DNA of 64,000 bases from Balanoglossus misakiensis (taxonomy: Eukaryota > Hemichordata). The DNA is taken from NCBI GenBank assembly GCA_040954595.2, contig CM082587.2, forward strand, positions 11,718,001 through 11,782,000. The letters run 5' to 3'. The notes under the pieces were generated by a model that did not search any database, was not told the DNA's origin, and worked only from the letters and a program-made list of their open reading frames with translations. Shown here one piece after another: positions 47,951 through 61,200 of the stretch (its first letter is position 1; each line of letters starts with the position of its first letter). Position numbers and translations under genes: made by a program.

Positions 47951-48945
47951 TTGCATACTCACACCACAGGAATCATGTTACCTGGTTACCAACTTGGCAT
48001 CTGGACAGGAGGATATTGGGCATCATGGAAATCTGAAACTAATGAGACAAAATTGTGTAAATAGACAATTATAACTGACTGCTATGACCTTCAACTTGGC
48101 TCCAATCCATAATTATTTCTCGTTGGGTGCTCAGTTGTTTCTGGTTCAAAGGCGACTAGTGCAAAGTGTCCAGGAAAACACAGAGACACGGAGATGTCAC
48201 ATGACTGCAAGCCATGAGCCATTATTTTGCATACTCACACCATAGGAATCATGTTACCTGGTTACCAACTTGGCATCTGGACAGGAGGATATTGGGCATC
48301 ATGGAAATCTGAAACTAATGAGAAAAAATTGTGTAAATAGACAATTATAACTGACTGTTATGAACTTCAACTTGGCTCCAATCCATAATTATTTCTCGTT
48401 GGGTGCTCAGTTGTTTCTGGTTCAAAGGCGACTAGTGCAAAGTGTCCAGGATAACACAAGAGACACGGAGATGTCACATGACTGCAAGCCATGAGCCATT
48501 TATTTGCATACTCACACCATAGGAATCATGTTACCCGGTTACCAACTTGGCATCTGGACAGGAGGATATTGGGCATCATGGTAATCTGAAACTAATGAGA
48601 AAATTTGTGTAAATAGACAATTATTACTGACTGCTATGAACTTCAACTTGGCTCCAATCTATAATTATTTCTCGTTGGGTGCTCAGTCGTTTCTGGTTTC
48701 AAGGCGACTAGGGCAACGTGTCCAGGAAATCACAAGAGACACGGAGATGTCACATGACTGCAAGCCATGAGCCATTAATTTGCATACTCACACCATAGGA
48801 ATCATGTTACCTGGTTACCAACTTGGCATCTGGACAGGAGGATATTGGGCATCATGGAAATCTGAAACTAATGAGAAAAAACGTGTAAATAGACAATTAT
48901 AACTAACTGCTATGAACTCCAACTTGGCTGCTAACAATCCCCAAC
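47951..48945. repeat. 276-bp tandem repeat, about 3.6 copies
   Basis: Copies begin at 47951, 48227, 48504 and 48780 with TTGCATACTCACACCA, a period of 276-277 bp. Copies are nearly identical, and the last is cut after about 165 bases. No coding capacity was seen. Confidence 0.92.
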
Positions 48946-49535
48946 ACCTGCAACAAATAATAAATAGTAAATATTAATTGATTATCATAGACTGGTTGAG
49001 TTTAATGTTACCTATGGTACACTTACATTGTATTTTCCCTTTTAATCTGGTGGGTAGTTAGCTATCTGATGTACATTAACCATTGTAAAACTCTAGGATC
49101 TGATAAACTTATTTATTTATCCAATAGACTAACAAAATGTGAAAATATTTATATTTCTATGGGAGAAACATGGACCGGTACTCAGTCAACTAATCATTAT
49201 GGGGGACTAAATTTCTACAAATTTAAAATTATTCCTGTAATTATCACCTGTCTATATATTATGTACATTGTAATTGCTAAACTATACCATTCACTGGGTT
49301 TAGCTCCTTACTGGAAAATTGCCATTACAATTTATGCCCAGTTGTGGGTTTAAGAAAAATACACAGTGATAAAAACTGCAAAATTATTAATGTAGTTTTC
49401 AAAAGTTATTCCCTAAAATCATCAGACATAAGTACTAAATTATCACTTAAAGCTAAGCCTACTAATCAATACAAATTCAGCAGAATATTTAAGTTCCATG
49501 GCTGAGGATTAATGAGAAAACAACACATTTCTTAT
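48946..49535. other. Unique A/T-rich stretch, no gene recognised
   Basis: The region holds A/T-rich DNA. A 94-residue open frame at 49069-49353 has no recognisable domain and A/T-driven composition, so no gene is called. Confidence 0.5.
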
Positions 49536-49543
49536 TTATCATT

Positions 49544-49575
<32 letters not shown>

Positions 49576-49614
49576 AATCATCATCATCATCACCATCATT
49601 GCCATCATCATCAC

Positions 49615-49649
<35 letters not shown>

Positions 49650-49700
49650 CCATCACAACCGTCATCAACATCAGTACAACCATCAATGCCATCACCATAA
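49536..49700. repeat. ATC trinucleotide microsatellite
   Basis: Degenerate (ATC)n, with CACCATC and ATTGCC interruptions. The open frames of poly-Met or poly-Asp on the minus strand are repeat translation. Confidence 0.95.
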
Positions 49701-50225
49701 CAACTAGCAATAACAATTAACATCAAAACTGCCAACACCATCACCAACATTAACAGAAATAAAATCAAAATGTTGAATGACCCATGAAAATCAGAAACTG
49801 TCAACCAACAGCATTCTACAAAGTCACTAGTTTGTTAATCTAGCTGAGGTGATTGTATTATACTCTAAAATATTATATGTTTATTATTATCAGTTTGTAA
49901 ATTTTTAAGTCTAAGAATATTATAATATTAAAATTTCAAATGGCAATTTTTTTATATGCATAGCTGACATTATACACCAGTAATTCTGAATGTTCTTTTA
50001 CTAAAGTACTGCAATTTCCAAAACAGCCATTTTATGTAAATTATTTTCCAATTTTCAAACGAGTGCTAACTTCACTGATGAAAAGGGGGAATTTAGACAA
50101 TGAGCTGTTGGTGAAACTGACTGGATGGTATTAAAACACAATTAAATACAGATCTGGAACATAAATGTTATACAATGCAATGTTATATCATATTATTTAA
50201 TCTGGAAAGAAATCATGCATTTGAG
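49701..50225. other. A/T-rich unique stretch
   Basis: Nothing recognised. It has several short A/T runs and no open frame with domain signature. Confidence 0.5.
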
Positions 50226-52935
50226 ACACATCAATTGTGATCACAATTACCGGTTCAATGCAAACACTGTCTGGAAGTTTTCATATCAAGCTACAGTACC
50301 TGAAACAAAAATTTGTAATCACTGACACCCCCATCATTATGAATCGCTGGCACCCCCACCCCCATCATTATGAACACCTTGGTTCACACAGGTTATTTGT
50401 TTACGATTGTGAAACACTGTTCACTTAATAACACAAGCATAGTAAAATTATTAATGATAAAACACATCATGGTGCAGCATTTTATTAATACTGCAGGTTA
50501 GTTCAAAGTTTTCATATCAAGCTACAGTACCTGAAACAAAACTTTGTAATCTCTTACACCCCCCACCCCTGACACCCCCCACCCCCCATCATTATCAATT
50601 AGAACACTTGGTTTCACACAGGTTGTTTGTTTACGATTGTGAAACACTGTTCACTTAAGAACACAAGCATAGTTAAATTATTAATGATAAAACACATTAT
50701 GGTGCAGCATTTTAATACTGCAGATAAGTTCACGGTTTTCATATCAAGCTACAGTACCTGAAACAAAAATTTATTATGGCTGACACCCCCCTCCCCCCAT
50801 CATTATCAATTTGAACACTTGGTTTCACACAGGTTGTTTGTTTACGATTGTGAGACACTGTTCACTAAATATGGTGCAGCATTTTAATACTGCAGGTTAG
50901 GTCAAACTTTTCATATCAAGCTACAGTACCTGAAACAAAAATTTGTAATCACTGACACCCCCCGCCCCTGACACCCCCCACCCCCGATCATGATGAACAC
51001 CTTGGTTCACACAGGTTGTTTGTTTACGATTGTGAAACACTGTTCACTTAAGAACACAAGCATAGTCAAATTATTAATGATTAAACACATTATGGTGCAG
51101 CATTTTAATACTGCAGATTAGTTCAAGGTTTTCATATCAAGCTACAGTACCTGACACAAAAATTTGTGATCACTAACATCCCCCTCCCCCCATCATTATC
51201 AATTAGAACGCTTGGTTTCACATAGGTTGTTTGTTTATGATTGTGAAACACTGTTCACTAAATATGGTGCAGCATTTTAATTAATACTGCAGGTTAGTTC
51301 AAAGTTTTCATATCAAGCTACAGTACCTGAAACAAAAATTTGTGATCACTGACACCCCCACCCCCGATCATGATGAACACCTTGGTTCACACAGGTTGTT
51401 TGTTTACGATTGTGAAACACTGTTCACTTAAGAACACAAGCATAATCAAATTATTAATGATAAAACACATTATGGTGCAGCATTTTAATACTGCAGATTA
51501 GTTTAAGGTTTTCATATCAAGCAACAGTACCTGAAACAAAAATTTATTATCGCTGACACCCCCCTCCCCCAATCATTATCAATTTGAACACTTGGTTTCA
51601 CACAGGTTGTTTGTTTACGATTGTGAAACACTGTTCACTTAATTAACACAAGCATAGTAGAATTATTAATGATAAAACACATCATGGTGCAGCATTTTAA
51701 TACTGCAGATTAGTTCAAAGTTTTCATATCAAGCTACAGTACCTGAAACAAAAAATTGTATTCACTTACACCCCCCAACCCTGACACCCCCCACCCCCGA
51801 TCATTACCAATTAGAACACCATGGTTTCACACAGGTTGTTTGTTTACGATTGTGAAACACTGTTCACTTAATTAACACAAGCATGGTAAAATTTTTAATG
51901 ATAAAACCCATCATGGTGCAGCATTTAATACTGCAGATTAGTTCAAGGTTTTCATATCAAGCTACAGTACCTGAAACAAAAAATTGTAATCACTTACACC
52001 CCCCAACCCTGACACCTCCCACACCCGATCATTACCAATTAGAACACCTTGGTTTCACGTTGGTTACTTGTTTACATTCGTGAAACACTGTTCACTTAAT
52101 TAACACAAGCATAGTAGAATTATTAATGATAAAACACATCATGGTGCAGCAATTTAATACTGCAGATTAGTTCAAAGTTTTCATATCAAGCTACAGTACC
52201 TGAAACAAAAATTTGTAATCACTGACAACCCCCACCCCCGATCATTACCAATTAGAACACATTGGTTTCACACAGATTGTTTGTTTATGATCGTGAAACA
52301 CTGTTTACTTAATAAGACAAGCATGGCAAAATTATTAATGATAAAACACATCATGGTGCAGCAATTTAATACTGCAGATTAGTTCAAAGTTTTCATATCA
52401 AGCTACAGTACCTGAAACAAAAATTTGTAATCGCTGACACCCCCCACCCCTGACAACCCCCACCCCCGATCATTACCACACTGGCTGTTCGTTTACGATT
52501 GTGAAACACTGTTCACTTAATAACACAAGCATAGTAAAATTATTAATGGTACAACACAACATGGTGCAGCATTTTAATACTGCAGATTAGTTCAAAGTTT
52601 TCATATCAAGTTACAGTACCTGAAACAAAAAATTGTAATAGCTGAAACCCCCTACCCCATCATTATGAACACATTGGTTCACACAGGTTGTTTGTTTACG
52701 ATTGTGAAACATTGTTCCCTTAAGAACACATGCTTGGTAAAATTATTAATGAAATTAATCACATCATGGTGCAGCATTTTAATACTGCAGGTTAGTTTAA
52801 AGTTCTCATATCAAGCTACAGTACCTGACACAAAAATTTGTAATCACTGACAACCCCCTTCCCCCATCATTATCAATAAGAACACCCTGGTTTCACACAG
52901 GTTGTTTGTTTACAATTGTGAAACACTGTTCATGT
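50226..52935. repeat. 172-231 bp tandem repeat, 13 copies
   Basis: The word TTCATATCAAGCTACAGTAC (or close variants) recurs at 50280, 50511, 50738, 50910, 51131, 51307, 51511, 51723, 51951, 52180, 52392, 52600 and 52806. Each copy also holds a C-rich part, GTTTGTTTACGATTGTGAAA, and TGGTGCAGCATTTTAATACTGCAG. Spacing varies because the C-rich part changes length. In addition, two copies (from 50738 and 51131) lack an internal segment of about 40 bases around CACAAGCATAGT. No coding function was seen. Confidence 0.92.
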
Positions 52936-53200
52936 TATAACACCACAAATTCCATAGTGTAATATTATTAACTAGTTTGATAAATCAGAAACTTCTGAGT
53001 GCGTGGTTACTTATACGGTATTTCATGTTTGAGAGTGCAAGGTTATGACATCCCCAAATCTGACTGGCCAGGTCAGAATGGGAACACCCACATGTGTGCA
53101 AGTTTTAATAAAAAACACCTGAGAGCATGACTGCACCCAGCAGATCACCCATTTACAAAGCTTTGTGTCATTACATGTGAGTATGATATTTTTATTTTTA
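52936..53200. other. Unique spacer, nothing recognised
   Basis: Between the 13-copy tandem repeat and the ATC tract. No gene or element is seen. Confidence 0.5.
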
Positions 53201-53202
53201 TA

Positions 53203-53205
53203 AGT

Positions 53206-53255
<50 letters not shown>

Positions 53256-53750
53256 CACCATCATCATCAGTATCACCATCTAAACCATTATTATCACCAT
53301 CACCATCAGTATCACCACCATCACCATCAGTATCACAATCATCACCATCATTATCACCATCACCACCATTATTATCACCATCATCACCATCAGTATCACC
53401 ATCACTACCATTATTATCACCATCATCACCATCATTATCACCATCATCACCATTATTATCACTATCATCACCATCATTATCACCATCACCACCACTATTA
53501 TCACCATCAGTATCACCATCACCACCATTATTATCACCATCATCATCACCATCACCACCATTATTATCATCATCATCACCATCACCACCACTATTATCAC
53601 CATCAGTATCACCATCACCACCATTATTATCACCATCATCACCATCATCATCACCATCACCACCATTATTATCTTAATCAGTATCACCAGTACCACCAGA
53701 TTCACATTCATTGTCATCACTATTATCACCACCAGTATTATCATATTTAA
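53203..53750. repeat. Long ATC/ACC minisatellite-like tract
   Basis: About 550 bases of (ATC)n and ACC mixtures with a loose higher pattern such as CACCATTATTATCACC repeated every 30-60 bases. The 173-residue minus-strand open frame made of Met, Ile and Val is a by-product of the repeat. Confidence 0.93.
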
Positions 53751-54119
53751 CACCGCTATGTTACGGTTAAAACTGCTGTACCAGTTAGTACAGATCTCCA
53801 TTTACCATGGTAACTGTATATTTATGGTTAAATTAAACCTTTACTTACATTATTATTTCTGTTATTTTATACCACTACAACCACAATGCCAAAGCTAACG
53901 CTAGTAACAGATACAACATTACACCCATTATTCTGGAGTAAATTAAGACCACTAAGAAACAAATATTAACCACCTATACCACTCAAGACATATTCATTCT
54001 CCAACCTATTGCGTCTCAAAGTATCCTGAAGATTCACCAAAACCAGACAATACCACATTGACATATGCTCTGCAGAAACTACTATTATTGGTGTCTTTCT
54101 TACACAGATATAAAGAACT
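53751..54119. other. Unique stretch, nothing recognised
   Basis: No gene, RNA or repeat family was recognised. Confidence 0.5.
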
Positions 54120-54260
54120 AATCATCATCATCATTGTTACTGTTTTTGTAACATCTTCATCATCATTATTGTCATCATCATCCTCATTATAATCATCATC
54201 ATCATTATCATCATCATCACAATCATCATTATCATCATCATCATTGTAGTCATTATTTTT
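54120..54260. repeat. Degenerate ATC microsatellite
   Basis: Interrupted (ATC)n, of the same trinucleotide family as the tracts at 49536 and 53203. Confidence 0.9.
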
Positions 54261-55161
54261 AGTTATTTTATTATCATCCTCCTATTATTCATCCTATTAT
54301 TCCTAATCATTTTTTTCTCATATTACATTTGTCTTTCAATTGTCATTGATTTTAAGAATATTACTGCTCCAATTTCAACGTGACTGGTGTGATCATCCTC
54401 TTTGCCGTAATTTGCATTTGAACATCATGAAGTTAATCCAAACTGAAAAGCAGATGCCTACCATGTCGTTTTTAATCCTCCCTACCTTAAATAGGTTTTA
54501 AGCTACCTAAGTGAGTGATGAAAATCTCATAATATGGTCGACACAATTTCAAGATGGCCGATTTTTGCCATGTTTAAGAAATGGGAGTTCATGAGCTAAA
54601 GTGATATTGAGTCTTTCTGAATCTTTGTAACAGAAAAAATAACAAAATGTGAAAAAAGTTTAATGAGTTTGATATGTTAAGTACAAAGACAGACATGTTT
54701 GACCAAAGAAAGTCATAACATACAGTAAACATATCATTTATTCTATCTCTTACTACAGTGAGTTGTCGACTTTTTACCCAGAATGCAATTATTATAATGT
54801 GATTTGACCCCCTAGCACAAAGTGAACACCTATTAAAGGCAGCCAGAATTTTGCACCATCTGCCAATTATGCAATATTTAAGCTGTCAAGTAAAACAATA
54901 AAGTACATCGTATAAAAAATTTTACTTCCCTGCTCAAAGCTCGGCTGCTATAATGTACATCTATTTCTGTAATCTTCAACTTTTTCCCACAAGTCCTGTC
55001 GGCTAGATCACATGGAAAGTTCCTCCTGCAATTTAAGAAAGTTGAAAACAATTTTGAGCACAAAATCAAAACTTTCAAAAAATATAGAAATCATGGGTAA
55101 GAGGAACTCATATGTTTTCATCTTCAAATTTGTATAAAGGTGTTTATAAAACTGTTGCCAG
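54261..55161. other. Unique stretch before the assembly gap
   Basis: A/T-rich DNA without a recognisable gene. A minus-strand 66-residue frame (54878-55078) has no family signature. Confidence 0.5.
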
Positions 55162-55261
55162 NNNNNNNNNNNNNNNNNNNNNNNNNNNNNNNNNNNNNNN
55201 NNNNNNNNNNNNNNNNNNNNNNNNNNNNNNNNNNNNNNNNNNNNNNNNNNNNNNNNNNNNN
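55162..55261. other. Assembly gap of 100 N
   Basis: Exactly 100 unknown bases, a size often used as a placeholder for a gap of unknown length. Open frames that run through it are not meaningful. Confidence 0.99.
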
Positions 55262-58200
55262 GCAAGCCGTCCTGCATCAATTATGAATTGTGTACATGCA
55301 CTAAAGCGCCCTCACTGCTGGGTGTGTTGTATGGTCTTTAACCCTGTTTCAAATTAGAGTACTTTCTGCAATTTCAAGACAGATCTTACGTGCCATTGGA
55401 GAGCTCCATTGACTGGTCATTCATACTGTTTTCATTCATTCATTGCGGCATCAATATATTTTATCTATTCTAGCCAAAGAGCTTGGCACCTGTTGAAATG
55501 AACTCATCTGCTGTGGGCCAGTTTATTGGTGGCAGTTGAGCTGAGGAGAGCACCTTCCTTCCCGGCACGCCACCAAGTAAAGTTCCACGCCGCCCACCAC
55601 AGATGCCAGCATTCATTCATGCGAGTGAGTGTAATTGCAAATTTGCCTATTCTAGATCTGTAATGGAAATGGAGAAAGTACCTTATATTTTCTGTAAAAT
55701 AGACATTTAATTGGCAAGCCGTCCTGCATCAATTATGAATTGTGTACATGCACTAAAGCGCCCTCACTGCTGGGTGTGTTGTATGGTCTTTAACCCTGTT
55801 TCAAATTAGAGTACTTTCTGCAATTTCAAGACAGATCTTACGTGCCATTGGAGAGCTCCATTGACTGGTCATTCATACTGTTTTCATTCATTCATTGCGG
55901 CATCAATATATTTTATCTATTCTAGCCAAAGAGCTTGGCACCTGTTGAAATGAACTCATCTGCTCTGGGCCAGTTTATTGGTGGCAGTTGAGCTGAGGAG
56001 AGCACCTTCCTTCCCGGCACGCCACCAAGTAAAGTTCCACGCCGCCCACCACAGATGCCAGCATTCATTCATGCGAGTGAGTGTAATTGCAAATTTGCCT
56101 ATTCTAGATCTGTAATGGAAATGGAGAAAGTACCTTATATTTTCTGTAAAATAGACATTTAATTGGCAAGCCGTCCTGCATCAATTATGAATTGTGTACA
56201 TGCACTAAAGCGCCCTCACTGCTGGGTGTGTTGTATGGTCTTTAACCCTGTTTCAAATTAGAGTACTTTCTGCAATTTCAAGACAGATCTTACGTGCCAT
56301 TGGAGAGCTCCATTGACTGGTCATTCATACTGTTTTCATTCATTCATTGCGGCATCAATATATTTTATCTATTCTAGCCAAAGAGCTTGGCACCTGTTGA
56401 AATGAACTCATCTGCTGTGGGCCAGTTTATTGGTGGCAGTTGAGCTGAGAAGAGCACCTTCCTTCCCGGCACGCCACCAAGTAAAGTTCCACGCCGCCCA
56501 CCACAGATGCCAGCATTCATTCATGCGAGTGAGTGTAATTGCAAATTTGCCTATTCTAGAATCTTACGTGCCATTGGAGAGCTCCATTGACTGGTCATTC
56601 ATACTGTTTTCATTCATTCATTGCGGCATCAATATATTTTATCTATTCTAGCCAAAGAGCTTGGCACCTGTTGAAATGAACTCATCTGCTGTGGGCCAGT
56701 TTATTGGTGGCAGTTGAGCTGAGGAGAGCACCTTCCTTCCCGGGACGCCACCAAGTAAAGTTCCACGCCGCCCACCACAGATGCCAGCATTCATTCATGC
56801 GAGTGAGTGTAATTGCAAATTTGCCTATTCTAGATTCTTACGTGCCATTGGAGAGCTCCATTGACTGGTCATTCATACTGTTTTCATTCATTCATTGCGG
56901 CATCAATATATTTTATCTATTCTAGCCAAAGAGCTTGGCACCTGTTGAAATGAACTCATCTGCTGTGGGCCAGTTTATTGGTGGCAGTTGAGCTGAGGAG
57001 AGCACCTTCCTTCCCGGCACGCCACCAAGTAAAGTTCCACGCCGCCCACCACAGATGCCAGCATTCATTCATGCGAGTGAGTGTAATTGCAAATTTGCCT
57101 ATTCTAGATCTGTAATGGAAATGGAGAAAGTACCTTATATTTTCTGTAAAATAGACATTTAATTGGCAAGCCGTCCTGCATCAATTATTAATTGTGTACA
57201 TGCACTAAAGCGCCCTCACTGCTGGGTGTGTTGTATGGTCTTTAACCCTGTTTCAAATTAGAGTACTTTCTGCAATTTCAAGACAGATCTTACGTGCCAT
57301 TGGAGAGCTCCATTGACTGGTCATTCATACTGTTTTCATTCATTCATTGCGGCATCAATATATTTTATCTATTCTAGCCAAAGAGCTTGGCACCTGTTGA
57401 AATGAACTCATCTGCTGTGGGCCAGTTTATTGGTGGCAGTTGAGCTGAGGAGAGCACCTTCCTTCCCGGCACGCCACCAAGTAAAGTTCCACGCCGCCCA
57501 CCACAGATGCCAGCATTCATTCATGCGAGTGAGTGTAATTGCAAATTTGCCTATTCTAGAATTACGTGCCATTGGAGAGCTCCATTGACTGGTCATTCAT
57601 ACTGTTTTCATTCATTCATTGCGGCATCAATATATTTTATCTATTCTAGCCAAAGAGCTTGGCACCTGTTGAAATGAACTCATCTGCTGTGGGCCAGTTT
57701 ATTGGTGGCAGTTGAGCTGAGGAGAGCACCTTCCTTCCCGGCACGCCACCAAGTAAAGTTCCACGCCGCCCACCACAGATGCCAGCATTCATTCATGCGA
57801 GTGAGTGTAATTGCAAATTTGCCTATTCTAGATCTGTAATGGAAATGGAGAAAGTACCTTATATTTTCTGTAAAATAGACATTTAATTGGCAAGCCGTCC
57901 TGCATCAATTATGAATTGTGTACATGCACTAAAGCGCCCTCACTGCTGGGTGTGTTGTATGGTCTTTAACCCTGTTTCAAATTAGAGTACTTTCTGCAAT
58001 TTCAAGACAGATCTTACGTGCCATTGGAGAGCTCCATTGACTGGTCATTCATACTGTTTTCATTCATTCATTGCGGCATCAATATATTTTATCTATTCTA
58101 GCCAAAGAGCTTGGCACCTGTTGAAATGAACTCATCTGCTGTGGGCCAGTTTATTGGTGGCAGTTGAGCTGAGGAGAGCACCTTCCTTCCCGGCACGCCA

Positions 58201-61200
58201 CCAAGTAAAGTTCCACGCCGCCCACCACAGATGCCAGCATTCATTCATGCGAGTGAGTGTAATTGCAAATTTGCCTATTCTAGATCTGTAATGGAAATGG
58301 AGAAAGTACCTTATATTTTCTGTAAAATAGACATTTAATTGGCAAGCCGTCCTGCATCAATTATGAATTGTGTACATGCACTAAAGCGCCCTCACTGCTG
58401 GGTGTGTTGTATGGTCTTTAACCCTGTTTCAAATTAGAGTACTTTCTGCAATTTCAAGACAGATCTTACGTGCCATTGGAGAGCTCCATTGACTGGTCAT
58501 TCATACTGTTTTCATTCATTCATTTCGGCATCAATATATTTTATCTATTCTAGCCAAAGAGCTTGGCACCTGTTGAAATGAACTCATCTGCTGTGGGCCA
58601 GTTTATTGGTGGCAGTTGAGCTGAGAAGAGCACCTTCCTTCCCGGCACGCCACCAAGTAAAGTTCCACGCCGCCCACCACAGATGCCAGCATTCATTCAT
58701 GCGAGTGAGTGTAATTGCAAATTTGCCTATTCTAGAATCTTACGTGCCATTGGAGAGCTCCATTGACTGGTCATTCATACTGTTTTCATTCATTCATTGC
58801 GGCATCAATATATTTTATCTATTCTAGCCAAAGAGCTTGGCACCTGTTGAAATGAACTCATCTGCTGTGGGCCAGTTTATTGGTGGCAGTTGAGCTGAGG
58901 AGAGCACCTTCCTTCCCGGGACGCCACCAAGTAAAGTTCCACGCCGCCCACCACAGATGCCAGCATTCATTCATGCGAGTGAGTGTAATTGCAAATTTGC
59001 CTATTCTAGATTCTTACGTGCCATTGGAGAGCTCCATTGACTGGTCATTCATACTGTTTTCATTCATTCATTGCGGCATCAATATATTTTATCTATTCTA
59101 GCCAAAGAGCTTGGCACCTGTTGAAATGAACTCATCTGCTGTGGGCCAGTTTATTGGTGGCAGTTGAGCTGAGGAGAGCACCTTCCTTCCCGGCACGCCA
59201 CCAAGTAAAGTTCCACGCCGCCCACCACAGATGCCAGCATTCATTCATGCGAGTGAGTGTAATTGCAAATTTGCCTATTCTAGATCTGTAATGGAAATGG
59301 AGAAAGTACCTTATATTTTCTGTAAAATAGACATTTAATTGGCAAGCCGTCCTGCATCAATTATTAATTGTGTACATGCACTAAAGCGCCCTCACTGCTG
59401 GGTGTGTTGTATGGTCTTTAACCCTGTTTCAAATTAGAGTACTTTCTGCAATTTCAAGACAGATCTTACGTGCCATTGGAGAGCTCCATTGACTGGTCAT
59501 TCATACTGTTTTCATTCATTCATTGCGGCATCAATATATTTTATCTATTCTAGCCAAAGAGCTTGGCACCTGTTGAAATGAACTCATCTGCTGTGGGCCA
59601 GTTTATTGGTGGCAGTTGAGCTGAGGAGAGCACCTTCCTTCCCGGCACGCCACCAAGTAAAGTTCCACGCCGCCCACCACAGATGCCAGCATTCATTCAT
59701 GCGAGTGAGTGTAATTGCAAATTTGCCTATTCTAGAATTACGTGCCATTGGAGAGCTCCATTGACTGGTCATTCATACTGTTTTCATTCATTCATTGCGG
59801 CATCAATATATTTTATCTATTCTAGCCAAAGAGCTTGGCACCTGTTGAAATGAACTCATCTGCTGTGGGCCAGTTTATTGGTGGCAGTTGAGCTGAGGAG
59901 AGCACCTTCCTTCCCGGCACGCCACCAAGTAAAGTTCCACGCCGCCCACCACAGATGCCAGCATTCATTCATGCGAGTGAGTGTAATTGCAAATTTGCCT
60001 ATTCTAGATCTGTAATGGAAATGGAGAAAGTACCTTATATTTTCTGTAAAATAGACATTTAATTGGCAAGCCGTCCTGCATCAATTATGAATTGTGTACA
60101 TGCACTAAAGCGCCCTCACTGCTGGGTGTGTTGTATGGTCTTTAACCCTGTTTCAAATTAGAGTACTTTCTGCAATTTCAAGACAGATCTTACGTGCCAT
60201 TGGAGAGCTCCATTGACTGGTCATTCATACTGTTTTCATTCATTCATTGCGGCATCAATATATTTTATCTATTCTAGCCAAAGAGCTTGGCACCTGTTGA
60301 AATGAACTCATCTGCTGTGGGCCAGTTTATTGGTGGCAGTTGAGCTGAGGAGAGCACCTTCCTTCCCGGCACGCCACCAAGTAAAGTTCCACGCCGCCCA
60401 CCACAGATGCCAGCATTCATTCATGCGAGTGAGTGTAATTGCAAATTTGCCTATTCTAGATCTGTAATGGAAATGGAGAAAGTACCTTATATTTTCTGTA
60501 AAATAGACATTTAATTGGCAAGCCGTCCTGCATCAATTATTAATTGTGTACATGCACTAAAGCGCCCTCACTGCTGGGTGTGTTGTATGGTCTTTAACCC
60601 TGTTTCAAATTAGAGTACTTTCTGCAATTTCAAGACAGATCTTACGTGCCATTGGAGAGCTCCATTGACTGGTCATTCATACTGTTTTCATTCATTCATT
60701 GCGGCATCAATATATTTTATCTATTCTAGCCAAAGAGCTTGGCACCTGTTGAAATGAACTCATCTGCTGTGGGCCAGTTTATTGGTGGCAGTTGAGCTGA
60801 GAAGAGCACCTTCCTTCCCGGCACGCCACCAAGTAAAGTTCCACGCCGCCCACCACAGATGCCAGCATTCATTCATGCGAGTGAGTGTAATTGCAAATTT
60901 GCCTATTCTAGATCTGTAATGGAAATGGAGAAAGTACCTTATATTTTCTGTAAAATAGACATTTAATTGGCAAGCCGTCCTGCATCAATTATGAATTGTG
61001 TACATGCACTAAAGCGCCCTCACTGCTGGGTGTGTTGTATGGTCTTTAACCCTGTTTCAAATTAGAGTACTTTCTGCAATTTCAAGACAGATCTTACGTG
61101 CCATTGGAGAGCTCCATTGACTGGTCATTCATACTGTTTTCATTCATTCATTGCGGCATCAATATATTTTATCTATTCTAGCCAAAGAGCTTGGCACCTG

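Noticed and set aside
49069-49353. 94-residue open frame with hydrophobic stretch
   Set aside because: A/T-driven composition, no homology recognised, no promoter or splice context.
49489-49804. Poly-Met and poly-Asp minus-strand open frames
   Set aside because: Translation of an ATC microsatellite.
53280-53801. 173-residue Met/Ile/Val-rich minus-strand open frame resembling a membrane protein
   Set aside because: Hydrophobicity comes from the GAT/GGT repeat on that strand; no gene context.
55008-55357. Open frames running through the N gap
   Set aside because: They include 100 unknown bases and satellite sequence.
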